From NCBI RefSeq assembly GCF_958298935.1, contig NC_084938.1:27757501-27821500 (forward strand): a stretch of DNA of 64,000 nt, read 5' to 3'. Position 1 is the stretch's first letter; each line of letters opens with the position of its first letter. This DNA comes from Phragmites australis. Taxonomy: Eukaryota > Streptophyta > Magnoliopsida > Poales > Poaceae. Under the pieces are notes generated by a model. The model did not search any database. It had not been told where the DNA came from and saw only the letters and a list, made by a program, of their open reading frames with translations. Positions 45,386-57,599 of this stretch are shown piece after piece. Both the position numbers and the translations under genes were made by a program.

Positions 45386-48300
45386 GTGCGCATAGAGACT
45401 TATCTTCTAAGCCAAGGAAGTGTAATAAATGAAGTAGTTGATTCCAACTATGAGATCCCTACTGCTCACACGACTCAGGTTCAAATCGAACAGCATGAGG
45501 CCAACAACAAGACTAGAAATATTTTATTCACTAGCCTAAGTCGGGATGAGTTTGACAGGGTACAGCACCTCCGTACTGTCTGGGAGATCTGGAATATTCT
45601 GGGTGTCTTTTATGAAGGAACTAATCAAATTAAGGTTAGACATCAAAACACATACAACCAAGAATATCAAATATTTGTGCAAGTTTCTGAAGAGTCTTTG
45701 GATGTGATATTTGCTCTCTTTGATGGGATTGTTAGCAATCTTTGATCAACTAGTGTTTTGCCCTATTCTGACAATGAGAGAGTGATCAAGCTTCTCCATG
45801 ATCTTGACTGTATTATATGGGAAGTGAAGATCTCGAACATTGAAGAGTCTCAAATTTATGACACATTGACTTGTGATGAGCTCTTCAGCAAGCTCAAGTC
45901 CACTGAGATAGCCAAGGTTGGTTGGATCGGTCTCGGAAATCCCCTATCTCAGAACATGGTGTTGGTTTCCGGACTTGGTAGTGGCAATCAGTTTGCAACT
46001 GTCTTTTCTTGTGATAACACTTTATCGAGTGGATTTTCTTTATATTCCTTGGTTTATGTCATAGAGAAGTAGGTGGATACGCTGGATGATGAAGATCTTG
46101 CGCTGATTGTGAAGAAGTTCACACGCTTCTACAATCGTCGAGATCGAAGGAGGGGTGGTTCTCGTGCATGTTTTGTGTGTGGTGACACTGCCCACTTCAA
46201 GGCGGACTGCCCCAAGCTCAAGAAGATGGAGGACGGTGAACAAGACTACAACAAGCATAAGAAGAAGAATAAGAAGCCTTTTTTAAGAAGAACCACAAGA
46301 AGATGGCTAACAAGACGGTCAAGACAGCTTTTAGGGCATTCGTGGCAGCTCTTAGCGACATCGATACCTCTTTCAACTTAGAGAAGAGCTCAGACAGGAT
46401 GAACTGCAAGCAAAGAACAAGAAAAAGGCCAAGGACTTCACCTCTCTCTGCTTCATGGCAAACGACAACAACAACGACAATGACCCCGAGCTGGATCCTT
46501 CCAAGGTATTGTCTTCCTACGATCAGCTTTTTATCCAAGTCGATATCTTAAATGATGCTCTTGTTAGTCAGAATATGTTACCTAAGAAAGCTGTGCATGA
46601 GTTGAAGGATCTTAGGCCTAAGTATGAGTCTGCCTCTACTGAACTTGCATTGCTTAGGTCTAGGCCTGATGTTGAGGAGTGTGAGAGTTGTCTGATTGTC
46701 ATGGCTGAACTTGTCAAGCTTCGTAATGTCATGCTCAAGTCGCTAGTCGGTTTGAGAGTGCTGAGAAGAAGCTCCTTGAGGAGGAGTCTAGGTATACTCT
46801 CTTAGGTGCTTGTAAGAATTGTCTTTTACTTGCAAAGTATGTTGAACTGAAAGACAAGCGCCTGAAGGAGCTAGAGTCTAGATTGGAGAGTGCTGAGAGT
46901 TCTAAGTATGTGCAGCCAAATTGGTCCACCTGCACCATCTTTCAAGACAAACTCAATTGGGTTAGAGGGTAAGTTCAAAAGCTTTTAACTAAGAATGAGT
47001 ACCTCCTTTCTCTGGTGGAGAAGTGCTCAGAGGGCAAAGGGAAAATGAATTTGATTTTGACCAAAACCAAGATGTGTGCTGATAAGGCGGGTTTGGCTCT
47101 TAGGTTAGGTTTTAAGAGGGTAGTTTACTGTGGAGAGAGTAAGACTGTATTCACCACACCTACTACCATAGAAGCTGAGAAGTCCAAATTAATGCCACAC
47201 CACAACCCATAAAAAAACACATTTCTCAATCTACAAAGAAAAAACCCCACATCACAACCCTAGAGAGCCCCACAACCTAAGATGAGAGAGCTTGTGAGAG
47301 AGCCCCGAGTGACTGATAGATGAGTTCCCGAGAGACGCTACCATTGCATCTACTGCCAAACAGAGGGTCACTTGGTTGGGTTTTGCTTTCACCGTAGGAG
47401 AGATGAGCGGCGTGAGTGGGAGTGGAACACCCGAGACATGTACCATCCCTCTGTTAGTGTACCTGAGCCTTTTTCTCGCTTCTGCTCATGAGTCCCTAGC
47501 GCTTTTCAGTCTCTTCCTAGAGGTGTTGCTCGGCGTGAATTTTGCCATGACTCATATGATTTTGGTCCACATGTAAGAGGCTTTGGGTCTCAACGCTTTG
47601 GTGGACCATGTTTTTCTCATCATGGTACTCACCCTCAACGTATTAGACATGTTTTACCTGCACCTGCTTTTACCACTTTAGAGCGGATGACATAGTACTG
47701 GATTCCCAAGAGGTTTTTGGCTAACCCCAATACTAAGCCATCCACATATTATTCTTCTTATATGTACACAGAGGCCTGGAGAACAAGTGGCTCATTGACT
47801 CTGGTTGTTCGCGCCACATGACCAGAGATTCATCATGGTCTCTTGCCTCACCCCAGTGAAGCGACATGAATACATAACATTCGGGGATGATCAGAAAGGA
47901 AGGGTGAAAGCCAAAGGTATGGTAAGGATGATGAGAGTTTCACTCTCAAGGATTTACCTTTGGTAGAGCATCTGGGATACAACATTCTCTTTGTATCTCA
48001 GTTGTTGGATGAGGACTTGCAAGTGAGTTTCAAATGTGATACTTCTCGAGTTCTCTATTCTTCTGGAGCTTTGATTTACAATATTTCTCGATTTGAGAGA
48101 GTTTTTGGAGCTGATTTTTCTAAGTCTTTTGGTTCTTCTCTTGTTTGATTGTTCAACCTTCTTTCGAGCTTCGGATGTGGTATGGTAGACTAGGGCACGT
48201 GAGCTTTGATTTGCTTACTCGTTTAAGTGCTCTAGGCTTGATCCGAAGATTTCCTAAGCTCAAGTTTGAGAAGAATCTTATTTATGCTCCTTATCGGCAT

Positions 48301-50914
48301 GACAAGATGATTATTGCCTCCCACCCACCAGTCAATCTAGTGATGACTGAACGACCAGGAGAACTTTCCCATATGGATATTGTTGGTCCTTCTCGGGTTT
48401 GTTCGGCATGCGGGAAGTATGTTCTTGTCATTGTTGATGACTTTCCTCGCTACTCTTAGGTCTTCTTTCTTGTGACCAAGGATGAAGCGTTTTCACACAT
48501 TCAGAGCTTGGCTTTGAGATTGTTCAAAGAACTTCCTGATGCATTGAAACAATTCACAGTGATAATGACACCGAGTTCAAGAACTATCTCTTTGATGTTT
48601 TCTGTCTTGAGCATGACATTGAGTATCAATTTTTTGCCCCACACGTTCCTCAGTAGAATGGTGTAGTTGAGGGGAAAAATCGCACTTTGGTGGAGATGGC
48701 TAGGATGATGCTTGATTAGCATAGGACTCCTAGGAAGTTTAAGTCTGAGGCCATTAGCATAGCATGCTACATCTCCAATCGAATTTTCTTATGCTTGATC
48801 TTGAATTTAACTTCTTATGGGTTGCATTTTGGGAGGAAGCCGAAGGTTTCGCATTTGAGAGTTTTTGGGTGTCGGCGCTTCATCCTAAAGCATGGCAATC
48901 TTGACAAGTTCAAGTTGTGTTCTTTTGATGGTTTTTTTTCTTATGGTATTCTCTTCATAGTCGTGCTTATAAGGTTTACGATATCGACACTAACACAATC
49001 ATGAAATTCTGTGATGTGACTTTTGATGAGTCAACCCCTTGTGTTAGTTCTGTTTTTGAGTGTGCAGGTGATCATGAGATGAGAGAGAACATCTTTATAG
49101 ATGGCAACCTTTCAACTCTTAGTGATGACGAGAATGATCCACTACTCCCCTCTACCACACTTTGCTTCAAAGCTGGCTCCTGCTTCTTTTACTCTAGCAA
49201 AGGGTCCTGCAGCCTTTACTTCTACTTCAGCTGCTTTCAAGTTTGCACCAGCATTGTTTGAGGGGGAGGTACACTGGCAGCGTGAGGTCCCTCAACACAT
49301 TCAGTGGCGACACCCTCTATAGACGATGATCGGTGACATCAATGAGAGAGTAACAAGGTCCAAATCTGCTTCATATGCTCATTTTACTAATTCTGCATTT
49401 GTTGCTTCTTTTAAGCCCTATGATATTGGACATGCTTTATGTGATTCGAGTTGGGTCAATACCATGCATGAAGAGATTAAAATTTTTGAGAGAAACCAAA
49501 TTTAGGTCCTTATAGAGCTACCCCTTAATGTTCACACTATAGGCATAAAATGGGTTTTCAAAAACAAACAGGGGGAGGATGGGTCTGTAGTGAGAAATAA
49601 GGCTAGACTAGTGGCTCAGGGTTTCACTCAAGTAGAGGGGATAAACTTTGGAGAGACCTTTGCACCGGTATCTAGACTAAAAGCCATTAGGATCCTCCTT
49701 GCATTTGTACGAAATGGATGTCAAGAGTGTTTTTCTTAATGGTTTCATTTAGGAAGAGGTCTATGTTAGGAAACCCCCAGGCTTTGAGTACCTTAAATAC
49801 CCACATAGAGTTTACAAGCTTAGAAAAGTTTTATATGAGCTTAAGCAGGCACCTAGAGTTTGGTATGATGGGTTAGATATTTTTTGCTAGAGCATGAGTA
49901 TGTGATGGGGTTAACTAATAAAACTTTGTTCACTCTCAGGCATGGCAATGATTTCTTACTTGTTCAGATATATGTGGATGATATCATTTTTAGTGGTTCT
50001 TCTCATGCACTCGTGGCCAAGTTTGTAGAAACTATAAGCAAGGAGTACGAGATATCGATGATGGACGAGCTCAACTTCTTCCTTAAGCTGCAAATCAAGC
50101 AATGCAAGCAAGGTACATTCGTCCACCAGATGAAGTACACCAAGAATTTGCTGAAGAAGTACGACATGAGTGATGCGAAGCCCTTGGTAACACCGATGGC
50201 TACCTCGACCATGCTTAATCCAGATGAAGATGGCGAGGAGGTGGACCAACGGGAGTACAAGAGCATGATCGGCTCTCTTCTGTACTTGACAGTGATAAGA
50301 CCCGACATCCACTTCACCGTTTTCTTGTGTGCTCGCTTCTAGGCTTCACCGAAGATGTCTCATTGCCAAGCGGTGAAACTCATTCTGAGGTACCTCAAGC
50401 ACACTCTCTCGAGTATGGGCTTTAGTTTTCTACTTCCTCTTTGCTTTCTCTTTGAGGTTTTTTGGATACATATTTTGTTGGTTGTAGAATTGACAAGAAA
50501 AAGACCTCTGTTACTTGTCACTTCTTGGGTACTTTTTTTGTGTGTTGGTCCTCTAGCAAATAGTCTAGCATTGTGCAATCTACTACTAAAGCTGCTGCTA
50601 GCTGTTGCTCATAGATTTTGTAGATGGTTGCTACTTTGAGGGATTTTGGGTTGAATTTCAGGAGTGTGCCACTTTTGTGTGACAACACCAGTGCTATAAG
50701 CTTAACCAACAACCCAGTTCAACACTCTAGAACCAAACACATAGATATGAGATTCCACTTTCAAAGAGACCATAATGAGAAGGGAGATATTGAGTTGAGT
50801 TACATAGATACCATATACCAGCTAGCCTATATATTCATCAAGCCTCTAAATGTGACAAGATTTGCCTATTTGTTAGGAGAGCTTGGTGTGTGCCATCCCT
50901 ATAACATTATATGA
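45386..50914 (+). pseudogene. SIRE-like gag-pol pseudogene
   Basis: Gag fragments at 45386-46072 include FDRVQHLRTVWEIWN. A CX2CX4HX4C zinc knuckle is encoded at 46169-46210 (CFVCGDTAHFKADC). The protease motif WLIDSGCSRHMTRD lies at 47788-47829, with the active D-S-G at 47797-47805. Gag-pre-integrase and integrase fragments at 48145-48720 include WYGRLGHVSFDLL and HMDIVGPSR. RT fragments at 49500-50342 include the catalytic Y-V-D-D at 49971-49982. RNase H at 50624-50914 has LLCDNTSAISLTNNP and HIDMRFHF. Frames are interrupted by stops at most boundaries, so no intact polyprotein exists. Confidence 0.88.
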
Positions 50915-52314
50915 TGAGGAGTTGTCCTTTGTACACACTCTATCTTACTTTTGTTGTATTTGTATTACATTTTATTATGTAAGATAATCATAGTAGATGA
51001 GTTTTAACTTGTATGTCTATAGCATTTTTTATTGCTAGGCTTGAATCTGGACTAAGTTGAGTAGTTGTGTGGAACATTTTTTTAATCTTAGACTCTTCTT
51101 GATGTTTTGATATGATACATTTCAAGCAAGCTTGCTTTCCTTAAGATGAAATTTGACAATTTTATGAATTATGTAGGCTATGAAATGCTATATTTTTTAT
51201 CACCATGTTCGTAGTTGCTTAGGCTTAGTCAATGCTTTTGTTAAGGTTGGTTTGATGAATATCTTACTCTAGATCTTTTTGGTTTAAGACAGTGGATTGA
51301 TGAACATTGCACTATATTTTCTGTCTTTATTAAATATTTAGCTCATGATAGAACCTTGGAGCAATATATGTTCCTTGTGTTGCAAAGATACTACTTAACT
51401 ATATCTTGTGACCATCTTGATAACTTATGCAAATCGAATAATCATGAAAAATCAAGTCTCTTGTGCTAAAATGTGATCCAATACGGTTGTCTTGAAGCCT
51501 TAAGATGTTTGCCATATCCAGTCGCGTAACACTTTTCTTTAATAAGAGACAACTTGAGGATAAATGAAATTCAAAGAAATATGCCTAACTGATTAATTTT
51601 TTTAATCACTTGATCAATCTAAGTCTTGGTTTCATATACGAATATTTGCAAAGCCTACTGTTATGAACACTTCTTTACCTAGTTTGAGTTTGAAATTGGC
51701 TAGTTCTTAGTACTTGTATTGTCTCGACACGAGTGGATGCTTATGTGGTGGTTACTTTAAAAATGATTCAGCTATGTAAGATTAAATGTGCCAACTAATT
51801 CTTCAAGTTTTGCTTGTCAAGCTTCATATTCTTATGTCACTGTCTCTTTTTAGCCTCTATACAATTGTGAGCTCTACGTTCTACTTTCCGAAGCCCCTTG
51901 ACATTCTAGCTCTCGCAAATACTTTATGGTATAATTTTAAAAACTCATTTAGGATTGCATGTTCATAATATTTTATCCTTGATGTCTGTATTGCCAAAGG
52001 GAGAGAGCATATACATTAAGATGAGAATATGCATAAATATGCTTCAAAGGAAGAGAAATGAGAATATTTGCAATAAACCTCAAAGAAAATGAAAAATACG
52101 CATTCATCAAGGGGGACTATTTGTTTTTGAGTTTTTCTTGCTCTTTCGAGGTTTTGGCTTATTTTTGCCTCTCTTCAGCCTTTTGCAATCCTTCTTATGC
52201 CAAGTGACATGTTTTTACTCTTTTTAGAGTTTTGATCACTTGGATATGCTTCCTCTCTTCAAACCCAAATCTTTGTGCCTCGAGGTGTTATTAATACACT
52301 CATCAAGAGAGAGA
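50915..52314 (+). other. 3' noncoding (former envelope-like) region of SIRE-like element
   Basis: This 1.4-kb stretch between RNase H and the 3' LTR lacks any sizeable frame. Related SIRE elements have an envelope-like gene here, and in this copy nothing is readable. A purine-rich aagagagaga just before 52315 is the likely polypurine tract. Confidence 0.5.
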
Positions 52315-53784
52315 TTGAGAAACTAAGTTGAAATATGTTTTGGTTTATATGTGATGGGTGATTAGTAAGGTTGTCGATTTGATTTGTCGTGTTTTTGGAT
52401 TGCTTGAGTTTGATTTGAGCATTTTAATTTATGAACTAACTGGAGTTGGAGAAATGTGTTTGCTTATCTAATGGTGTGCAGTTAATGGATACAACTTGGC
52501 GATCGACGGCGGGTGATCCGGGCTAAGCAGGTGCTTGGTGCCAGACGATCAAAGAGGCTAGATGGAGTCAAGGGTGATCCTAGCTATATACGTGGAGGTC
52601 AAGCAAAGTATGAAACGGAGGATGAAGACTACATGTTGACAAAGTCAAGCGAAAGGGATGTCGGTGCAAGTGACAAGGCGGCTCGAGGGACCAGGAGTTG
52701 GAGAGACTTGTCGGCGGTTAGGATCGCAAGACAGAGAATACGTGTCGACATCAGAGCGATTGGTTAAAGTGTAAGCAAGTGGCGAGTCATGCTTTGAGAA
52801 GCATGCAGAGGGTTTCGCGGTTTGGCCTCAAAACCGTGTGAGGACTGGACGAGTACGTGACATCATCGTAAAGCTTGCGTCGAGACGAAGCTAAGTCGTA
52901 AAGACACATTAGCCGTCTGATGAATGAAGAAAAAAATAGACTAAATGCTTTTGACGGTAGGTAGAAGTGTATTATAAGAGATAGGTATTTTGAGAAAAAG
53001 CTAGTGAACTTAAGGGTCAAGCTTTTTAGGCCTATAAATAGAGGGGTATAACTATAGGAGAGGATGAACCAGACGCTTGAGCCTATTGTGCCACTCATTT
53101 GAGATCCCAGTGCTAGAGTTTTAGATGAGAGAAGGATGAATGTTTAGTCTATGTATTATGTGAGTTTTGAGTCTAAAATATAACTGACCTCTTTGAGTAA
53201 TGAAGTTTATATTTTTCATATGATTGAACTTCCCTCCTTCTAGTTTCTCTCTACTGGTTCCCTTGCAAGTTTTCAAGTTTTCGATGTTTCGTTACGATTT
53301 TCGTTTTGGTTTTTGGGCTGAATTTTCAGCACTTTGTGAAGTCATTCTTCTTGTTGCTAGAGGCATAAAAATCACATACTAATGTATACTCATGCGTCTT
53401 GAACTTACTTGCCTCTAGATTATCATCTTGAATAATTTCTTTAACCGGTGACCTTATCTTTAATTTTTTAATCTTTTTTGGTAAGTTTCAAATTTTGTGT
53501 GGCTTTAAGTTCTGAAATGGATATTGTGGAACCTAGTATTCGATTTCAACTATAAGATCCATCTTTGGTTGGATCTTCAAGTTTGTTTTTTGATTTTTTT
53601 TGAGTTTTTATTTTGTTCTAGATAGATCTTTCAGGTTGAGCTATGTCCACTGTGTTTCTATGTTTTGTGTTACGTTTTGCTTTTAGATGTGTTAGATGAT
53701 AAAATAAGAGAATATCATCTATTTCAAAAAAAAATTATCAAAACATCTATTCACCTTCTCTCACCGTTATTATCAGTCCATACA
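52315..53784 (+). repeat. 3' LTR of SIRE-like element
   Basis: It begins TGAGAAACTAAG and ends CAGTCCATACA. It is 64 bp longer than the 5' LTR because of indels. Confidence 0.85.
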
Positions 53785-53789
53785 GATCA

Positions 53790-56172
53790 TATAGCAGTGT
53801 CGATCTGCACAGCCGCCGCCGGTGAACATGCAGCTGGTACTGCATTAAAAATCGTGCGTCACCGTTGGTGGTTAGGGCGCCGCCGGTGAACATGCAGGGG
53901 CAGTAGCTAGGGCGGCGCGGCACCATGCATGCAAGTGCAACATGCAGGCATGGACACGCGCGCACATCATAAACGACACTAACGTGCTTCGCCGCTGCAG
54001 CCATCTATCACCACCCGCTCTGCGCGACTAGCGCGCTTGGATCTGCTGATACATGCATGCACACACGCAAGAGACAAAATTAATATTTTTTATTTACATA
54101 TAACAAGGTCATCGATCGATCGACTGATACTTTGTGCTTGCATTGTATGCACATGTACATGTATGTCACTATAGATGTAAGCTTCTGCAGGCTGCAGCTG
54201 TGCCGTGCGCCGCCATACAAAATCCGGCTTCTCTTTCCTAGCTGCGTGAATAGCTTATTGGTTACTGATTAATTTGGTAGCTGGGCGATCGAGCTTGCTC
54301 CTGCTCTTCTTTCAGAGATTTTCTTCTCTTGTTTTTTTGTGCTAGCTAGGTCACTGCAACTAGCTAGTCTATCGAGCTCCATGCTTAACCGCTCTACTTG
54401 TCTCGTTCTCGAACCCATTTCCGCAAGACTGACTGCACATCTGCCCCTGCATGCATGCGGGCTTGCATACTCTTACATAACTAGCGTTTACTTCGAGCAG
54501 CATATATAGCACAACTCAATTGAGATCGATGTAGCTCCTACTTGTCAGTGGCAGCTCAGAACTGCTGCACCATGCGCGCAAGAGACTGATCGATCTGCAG
54601 CACTTGCATTAATTGCGTGCACACAGAACAATATATACTGCGAGGTATTTCACATAAACTCAGTACAACAACGGGAACAGTTAGCATTTGCGCGCGTAAA
54701 ATTACTACATGGAATAGTGTTTGAGCCTAGCTAGCTGCCAACAAACTCACATTATATTGGACACGAAGATGGAAGATGATAAATCAAGGCCTGCCCATCC
54801 TCGCATTTGCATGCATCAACGTCTAGATTTAGGATATATATCTTTTTACTTTAATATTACTATAACTTTGTCACTAACGTATGAATCCAGATTCACACAT
54901 CAGTGATGAGCAGTCAAGTTGGGAGACCCTCATCCCAGATTTATGGGCACTCGATCGATCCTACGCGATTAGCACTAGACACGTTGATTCATTTGCCAAT
55001 GTCAACTTCCGATTAATAAATGCATGTATGGGCAACCATGAAATAAGTTTTTTTGAACGAAACGATGAAATAAGTTAGCTCTGCAAGTCCTGCAACCTGC
55101 AGCTTCCAAAGAGACAGTATAATCTATGCTGCTAGTTAAGGCCGGCTGGCATTGATCATGACATGCACGCAGAGTATACATATAGATCATGTTCACAGTC
55201 AAAGTATATTTATGTTCTACTGCTGTTCTTGCTCAGCGTATATATGATTACTATTAACTGATGTTCCGACTTTTATTTATGACAAATCTTCAAGATCAGT
55301 ATGATGAACAGAAGACTGAGAGATACTGATCGATTAGTATACAAACACATATCAGTGATGGTAATTGCTATAGTTAGGTCGATGGAAGAAATCTCTGGAT
55401 ATGCATGGAATCAACTCAAAGAAGTGCCATGCTTGCATATTCATTCACGCCATGATCGATGCGCATGCAACAAAACAATTAAGACTTGACGCGTCTCGTT
55501 TCCTAATAATTTTGGCTTGCAAGGCACAGATCATTCAGAGCTCGTGCGTACAAACAAGTCACAGGGAATTCGGTAGAGTACACGTCACCGGGTGCCATTA
55601 CTGGAAGGGAGCTAATAATCATGATAAAATCGAAGTCCATTACTGGGCGGACTTTGAACATGCATGCATGCTCATCATGCATCATGTAGTTTATGGATAT
55701 ATATCGTCGTCCGATTGGAAGGATGGAATGGCAGCATGCGACATGCGTACGTGGCCGCCCATATATATAATAAAGCTGCTATGAAGAGACAAATAATTCA
55801 AAGAGACAGGGACTCGATCGCGCCAAACTTTGTACCACCGCTGCACCTGCATGCATGTACTCCGTATATATGCATGTACCCGGCCTGATGCAATCTGGTA
55901 AGGTAGTAGATAAGTCATGAGTTGAAGCCATCCATCAAGGAGAGTTTATTTCGTGCAGGGATAGCTCTCTAAACGATCGAGTTAACGAGCGCGAGAAACC
56001 AGGGGTCCAGGGCATGCAGTCTCAATCTACGTACCCTGCTGCTCCTGCTTGGCAGTACTGTACTATAATCTACTTCTTGCTTGATAGCACGTACACGTAC
56101 GTGTATGTGCGCATGCGCAAACACAAACCATAACACATCCTAGATTTCTAAATCTCGGATGCTTGAGATTTA
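53790..56172. other. Intergenic, no gene recognised
   Basis: The sequence has many GCATGC, CTAGCTAG and ATCGATCGAT short repeats, typical of low-copy grass intergenic DNA. The frames present (up to 127 codons at 55401-55784) show no domains and unlikely composition. Confidence 0.5.
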
Positions 56173-56417
56173 GAGCATCTCTAACTATATTCCTTTTATT
56201 TCGTTTTCTTTCTCATTTATATTCCTTTTATTTTCTCTCATCTCCAATAGCTTCCATTCGAGGAGAATCGTGAAAGGAAAGTAGAGAGAATCCCGGTAGA
56301 AATGACCTTAGGAATTCCTTCGTGACAGGAACCGTGAAGGAAAACCGTTGGAGCGCGGAACGAAAATCCCTTCACGACGGGAATCTGAGCCGTGAAGGGA
56401 TATGCTTGGCAATGGTC
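56173..56417. mobile_element. PIF/Harbinger-like MITE
   Basis: TTA lies on both sides. The ends are GAGCATCTCTAAC and, inverted, GACCATTGCCAAG, an imperfect match. Inside are GTGAAGGG and CCTTCACGACGGG segments in both orientations (56300-56400) that could form hairpins. Confidence 0.55.
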
Positions 56418-57267
56418 TTAGGAGGCGCGATCAGATGATGGGGTTTGCGGTGGTGTGGGTAGGGCTTCGGGGTTGACGATTGTGGCTTTTCGGTGGGTGA
56501 CGGGCTTAGAGGAGGGTTGGGGGTGGTAGGTTGAACTGGCGGAGAAGGCGAGCCCAGGGCAGAGCAGCGAGGTGTCAGAGACGACTGGTGGGTGGTGCCA
56601 GAACGGGGGCAAGTGGAGACGGGTTAGTGCGGCGACAACGGATCCGACGGTAGGAGCATGTCTGGAGATGGGTGGAGGCACTGGCGCTGAAAAAAAAAAT
56701 CAGGCCGTTGAAATGTAGTGGCAGACATATTTTTCTATTTAATTGCTCATCAGGACCTTATTAGCGTGCCAACCGTGCAAGACGTCATCGTTGATTTGTT
56801 GCGTACGTAACGCGCGCGCATTTTTTTTTTTCTTTGCCAAGATAACAACGACAACAATGTTGAAGTTAGGCTTGTTTTGCCACGCCGGTACGCTATTCTG
56901 GTCCAACTTGAACACTCGGACTGCGTGCGTGCATGGTCGTCCGAATGTAGGAAGCGCACGCACGCACGTGTCACTATATAAAATAAAAGACATGGTGAAG
57001 AGTGATAATTGTTATAGGTTCATCACGTGTTATTAATAAAATCATAAATGATGGATCGTAACTGTGACTTATCATTGAAGTGTGTCTCTCATGTGCTGAG
57101 AAAAAAAATAGAAATAATAGGTAAACTAGTTGTCCGTCACTTATGTTAAGTAATAATAGGTAACCTCCTTACTCATTATTTATGTGTAGCTTACCATGCA
57201 TGATTATCCTCCTAATTGCATTATGGAGCATAGCCAGGATTTGACAGCTGTCTTCTCTCTAAAAAAA
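56418..57267. other. Intergenic, nothing firm
   Basis: A GC-rich minus-strand frame at 56681-56418 (87 codons, Pro/Ser-rich) abuts the MITE and shows no domain. The remainder is AT-rich. Confidence 0.4.
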
Positions 57268-57599
57268 CACTAATATATCCAAATCCATATTAACAAACAA
57301 ACTTATATAAAAACTCACTTCATATTACATAAAACCTCAAAACTTAAGGTTACAAAGTTCGAATCAATTTATCACAGAATAACTAATGTTATAAAGTTAC
57401 AATAAATTCATATTACATAAGACTTCAAAACCTAAAGTTTTTATAGTGCAACTTGACGTATGAGTTGATGACTTTAGATATTATGAACTCAATGATCCGT
57501 TGTCGAATCTCCAGGAGTGCATCATCATCAAAAAAGCAAGCTAAAAAATTATGCATAATTTGACGTGTAATCAATCTCATGTTATCATGAAATTAAACT

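Larger units (their letters stand above)
43860..53784 (+). mobile_element. Ty1/copia element, SIRE/Maximus-like, degenerate
   Basis: This 9.9-kb plus-strand element has long LTRs (43860-45265 and 52315-53784) and a tRNA-Met primer site right after the 5' LTR. The order is gag, zinc knuckle, protease, integrase, RT and RNase H, followed by a 1.4-kb region without frames before the 3' LTR. Long LTRs and this extra 3' region (an envelope-like gene in related elements) point to the SIRE/Maximus lineage. The flanking pentamers are GATTA (43855-43859) and GATCA (53785-53789), a target duplication with one change. Numerous stops make it non-functional. Confidence 0.85.

Noticed and set aside
43860..53784. 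Individual short frames as separate genes
   Set aside because: They are fragments of one gag-pol polyprotein between matching LTRs.
55401..55784. 127-codon + frame as a gene
   Set aside because: No domain, no clear coding bias, and it overlaps frames on the other strand; probably chance.
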